Source: Caulobacter endophyticus (GTDB lineage Bacteria > Pseudomonadota > Alphaproteobacteria > Caulobacterales > Caulobacteraceae). From it: 64,000 nt of DNA. Below the pieces are notes generated by a model that had not been told where the DNA came from, made no database searches, and saw nothing but the letters and a program-made list of their open reading frames with translations. Shown piece by piece: positions 63,501-64,000 of the stretch. Location of the stretch: positions 62,001 to 126,000 of the forward strand of contig NZ_JARQWV010000013.1 in NCBI RefSeq assembly GCF_029543245.1, read 5' to 3'. Within the stretch, counting starts at the first letter, position 1; the number at the start of each line of letters is the position of its first letter. Both the position numbers and the translations under genes were made by a program.

Positions 63501-64000
63501 GGTGTTGCGCTCGTTGGCGGTCCAGTACTTGGTCGCCAGACTGAAGGCGCCGGTGCCCATCGGCTCCCACAGGGCCGCGGCCTGCTCGAACTCGGGCTTG
63601 TCCAGCGCGATGCCGGCCACCACCCACAGCACCAGGAAGCCGATGACGCCGACATAGGTCCACATCATCGAGCGGGTGACGGTGGCCAGGGCGAAGAACA
63701 GCGCCGAGGTCAGCAGCAGCGTCGGCAGGGCCAGCACGAAGTAGGCGTAGAAATAGGCGTTCAGCAGGTTGGGACCCAGTTTCTCCGGGTCGATCCACGG
63801 CATGACCGAGCCGATCAGCATGGCGATCGGCACGGCCAGGAACGAGATCGCGGCGGCCAGGAAGGCGCCGGCGAAGCGGCCGTACAGATAGTCGAACTTG
63901 CGGATGCGGGTGGTGCGCAGGATCGGGCCGTAGCCGGTCTCGTCGTCACGCACGATGACGTTGGCCACGAAGGCCGTCGTCACGAACATGTAGAAGATCG
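60582..64000 (-). CDS. ABC-2-type permease fused to an M1-family aminopeptidase (5' end outside window)
   Basis: The minus strand is open from the stop at 60582 to the right edge; the ATG at 63989 is internal-looking because codons continue upstream of it (I-F-Y-M-F-V). The N-terminal about 550 residues have ten or more membrane segments of ABC-2 permease type (TAFVANVIVRDDETGYGPIL, GELVWRERERRTHEIIDSTP). The C-terminal half is an M1 gluzincin: zinc motif HEIGHQWWAHQVLG (about residue 873 from that Met), third ligand in LSETFAQYSALMV, and FIADYRDPEKIDMVTYVGAHE. It also has SGVGEMR-type helices at the end. Such fusions couple a membrane channel to a peptidase; the substrate is unknown. Confidence 0.92.
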   Translation of the reverse strand, partial: IFYMFVTTAFVANVIVRDDETGYGPILRTTRIRKFDYLYGRFAGAFLAAAISFLAVPIAMLIGSVMPWIDPEKLGPNLLNAYFYAYFVLALPTLLLTSALFFALATVTRSMMWTYVGVIGFLVLWVVAGIALDKPEFEQAAALWEPMGTGAFSLATKYWTANERNTLTPALTGALLFNRAFVIVLAMGLLAGAYGLFRFQSAELSGGKTRKAARKDAKAEAAAPAPAPRPLPAPRHDAATAWVQFVARTRLDMGQVFKSPAFFVLLALGLFNAAGSLWFATDADGYGGQIYPVTRALLRPLLGSFSLIPMIIAIYYAGELVWRERERRTHEIIDSTPVGDWAFTAPKIAAISLVLLSTLLVSVVAGVVSQVGHGYFRLELDKYLLWYVLPQGVDWILLAVLAVFLQVLSPHKFIGWGLMVVYVVTQVTFSNLGFQHNLYNYGGSPGTPFSDMNRLGAFWIGAWWFRAYWSAFAVLLAVLSYALWRRGTETRLLPRLRRLPRRLRGGSGVVFGVVFLVFAGLGGFIFVNTNVWNEYRTNLDDERWTADLEKTLLRYENTPQPKITGMKLDVDLHPGEPRAETRGAYVFQNKTGAPLKEIHVRFDRDLAVRALSIEGARAKQTFERFNYRIFAFDTPMAPGETRRMSFITERSQKGFKNSGNETRVVANGTFLNNMEIAPILGMGRDGLLQDRAKRRKYGLPPELRMAKLGDVASRQFNGLRKDADFVTSDITVTTDADQTPIAPGSKVSERVWKSGNLERRTVRFVADAPILPFLSIQSARYAVSRETYKGIDLAVYYDPQHAWNIDRMREGMKASLDYYQEEFSPYQFKQLRFQEFPAYADFAQAFAGTIPWSESMFFIADYRDPEKIDMVTYVGAHEIGHQWWAHQVLGADQQGSTMLSETFAQYSALMVMKRKYGEAQIRKFLKFELNSYLRSRGGDVLEEQPLARVENQGYIHYRKGSLVMYRLQHEVGEETVNRVLRKLIADHGFKGAPYPTTLDFLRILRAEVPADKQALVTDLFEKITLYDLKTKSATVKRRADGRYDVKLVVEAKKMYADGRGKETDAALNEVLDVGLFTAEPGKKDFAQKDVVAMERRPIRSGTQTLTFVTKVAPRFAGVDPYNFVIDRNGDDNVVKAAD

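Overview
The window is a 64 kb piece of chromosome from an alphaproteobacterium, most probably a Caulobacter species or close Caulobacteraceae relative. The evidence is the high GC content (roughly two thirds or more by eye), the Caulobacterales-type small families (DUF5076-like, DUF2794, DUF2237), the fabA-fabB-fabI cluster, CtrA-like TTAA motifs and many short dispersed palindromic repeats between genes. It is mainly a core chromosome. No phage, transposase, CRISPR array, rRNA or tRNA gene was seen. Both ends cut a gene: an SRPBCC-family exported protein on the left, and an ABC-2 permease/M1 aminopeptidase on the right.

Layout. 0-8 kb: murI, a periplasmic M3 oligopeptidase, a chemoreceptor, and coaBC-dut. 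8-16.7 kb (accessory-looking): a lipoprotein with a toxin-like C-terminus followed by a DUF5076-like gene, an exported S33 hydrolase, a protein resembling domain III of EF-Tu, an exported protein with a lysine-rich tail, a CitE-like lyase, DUF2237, a sensor kinase, and a LysR regulator divergent from a subclass B3-like metallo-beta-lactamase. 16.9-22 kb: FAD disulfide oxidoreductase with DUF4126, thpR, S41 protease, GH27 glycosidase. 22-25 kb: ffh-rpsP-rimM. 25-31 kb: MipA-like outer membrane protein, TraB/GumN protein, DMT transporter, Spy-like protein, and ccmC-ccmD-ccmG. 31-37 kb: ftsK, hslU, an NTF2-like protein and hslV. 37-43 kb: moeB, a CoA transferase, S9 peptidase, hydroxyacid dehydrogenase, SH3 protein. 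43-46 kb: fabA-fabB-fabI. 46-51 kb: an emrA/emrB/TetR efflux operon with a clear promoter-operator, then ccmAB. 51-64 kb: acnA, DUF1223, a non-coding stretch with two related RNA-like units, DUF2794, a BAX inhibitor-1 protein, an aldo/keto reductase, a CaiB/BaiF CoA transferase, a DUF4142 lipoprotein and the permease-peptidase.

How the genes work together. Unsaturated fatty acid synthesis (fabA, fabB, fabI), protein quality control (hslVU), protein targeting and ribosome maturation (ffh, rpsP, rimM), and cytochrome c maturation split over two loci (ccmCDG and ccmAB, about 20 kb apart and on opposite strands) form the housekeeping backbone. The efflux operon carries its own TetR gene, and a TetR-type palindrome fills the spacer of its promoter. 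The beta-lactamase/LysR pair has the AmpR-AmpC arrangement.

Most interesting leads: (1) two tandem, related non-coding units on the minus strand at 54.93-55.38 kb, each with a shared 17-nt core, C-rich single-stranded segments and an intrinsic terminator; (2) the lipoprotein with a polymorphic-toxin-like C-terminal domain plus its small downstream partner; (3) the metallo-beta-lactamase with Glu in place of the first zinc-binding His; (4) the single-domain EF-Tu-III-like protein. All coordinates and motifs were read by eye. Family names come from memory of family motifs, not from database searches.
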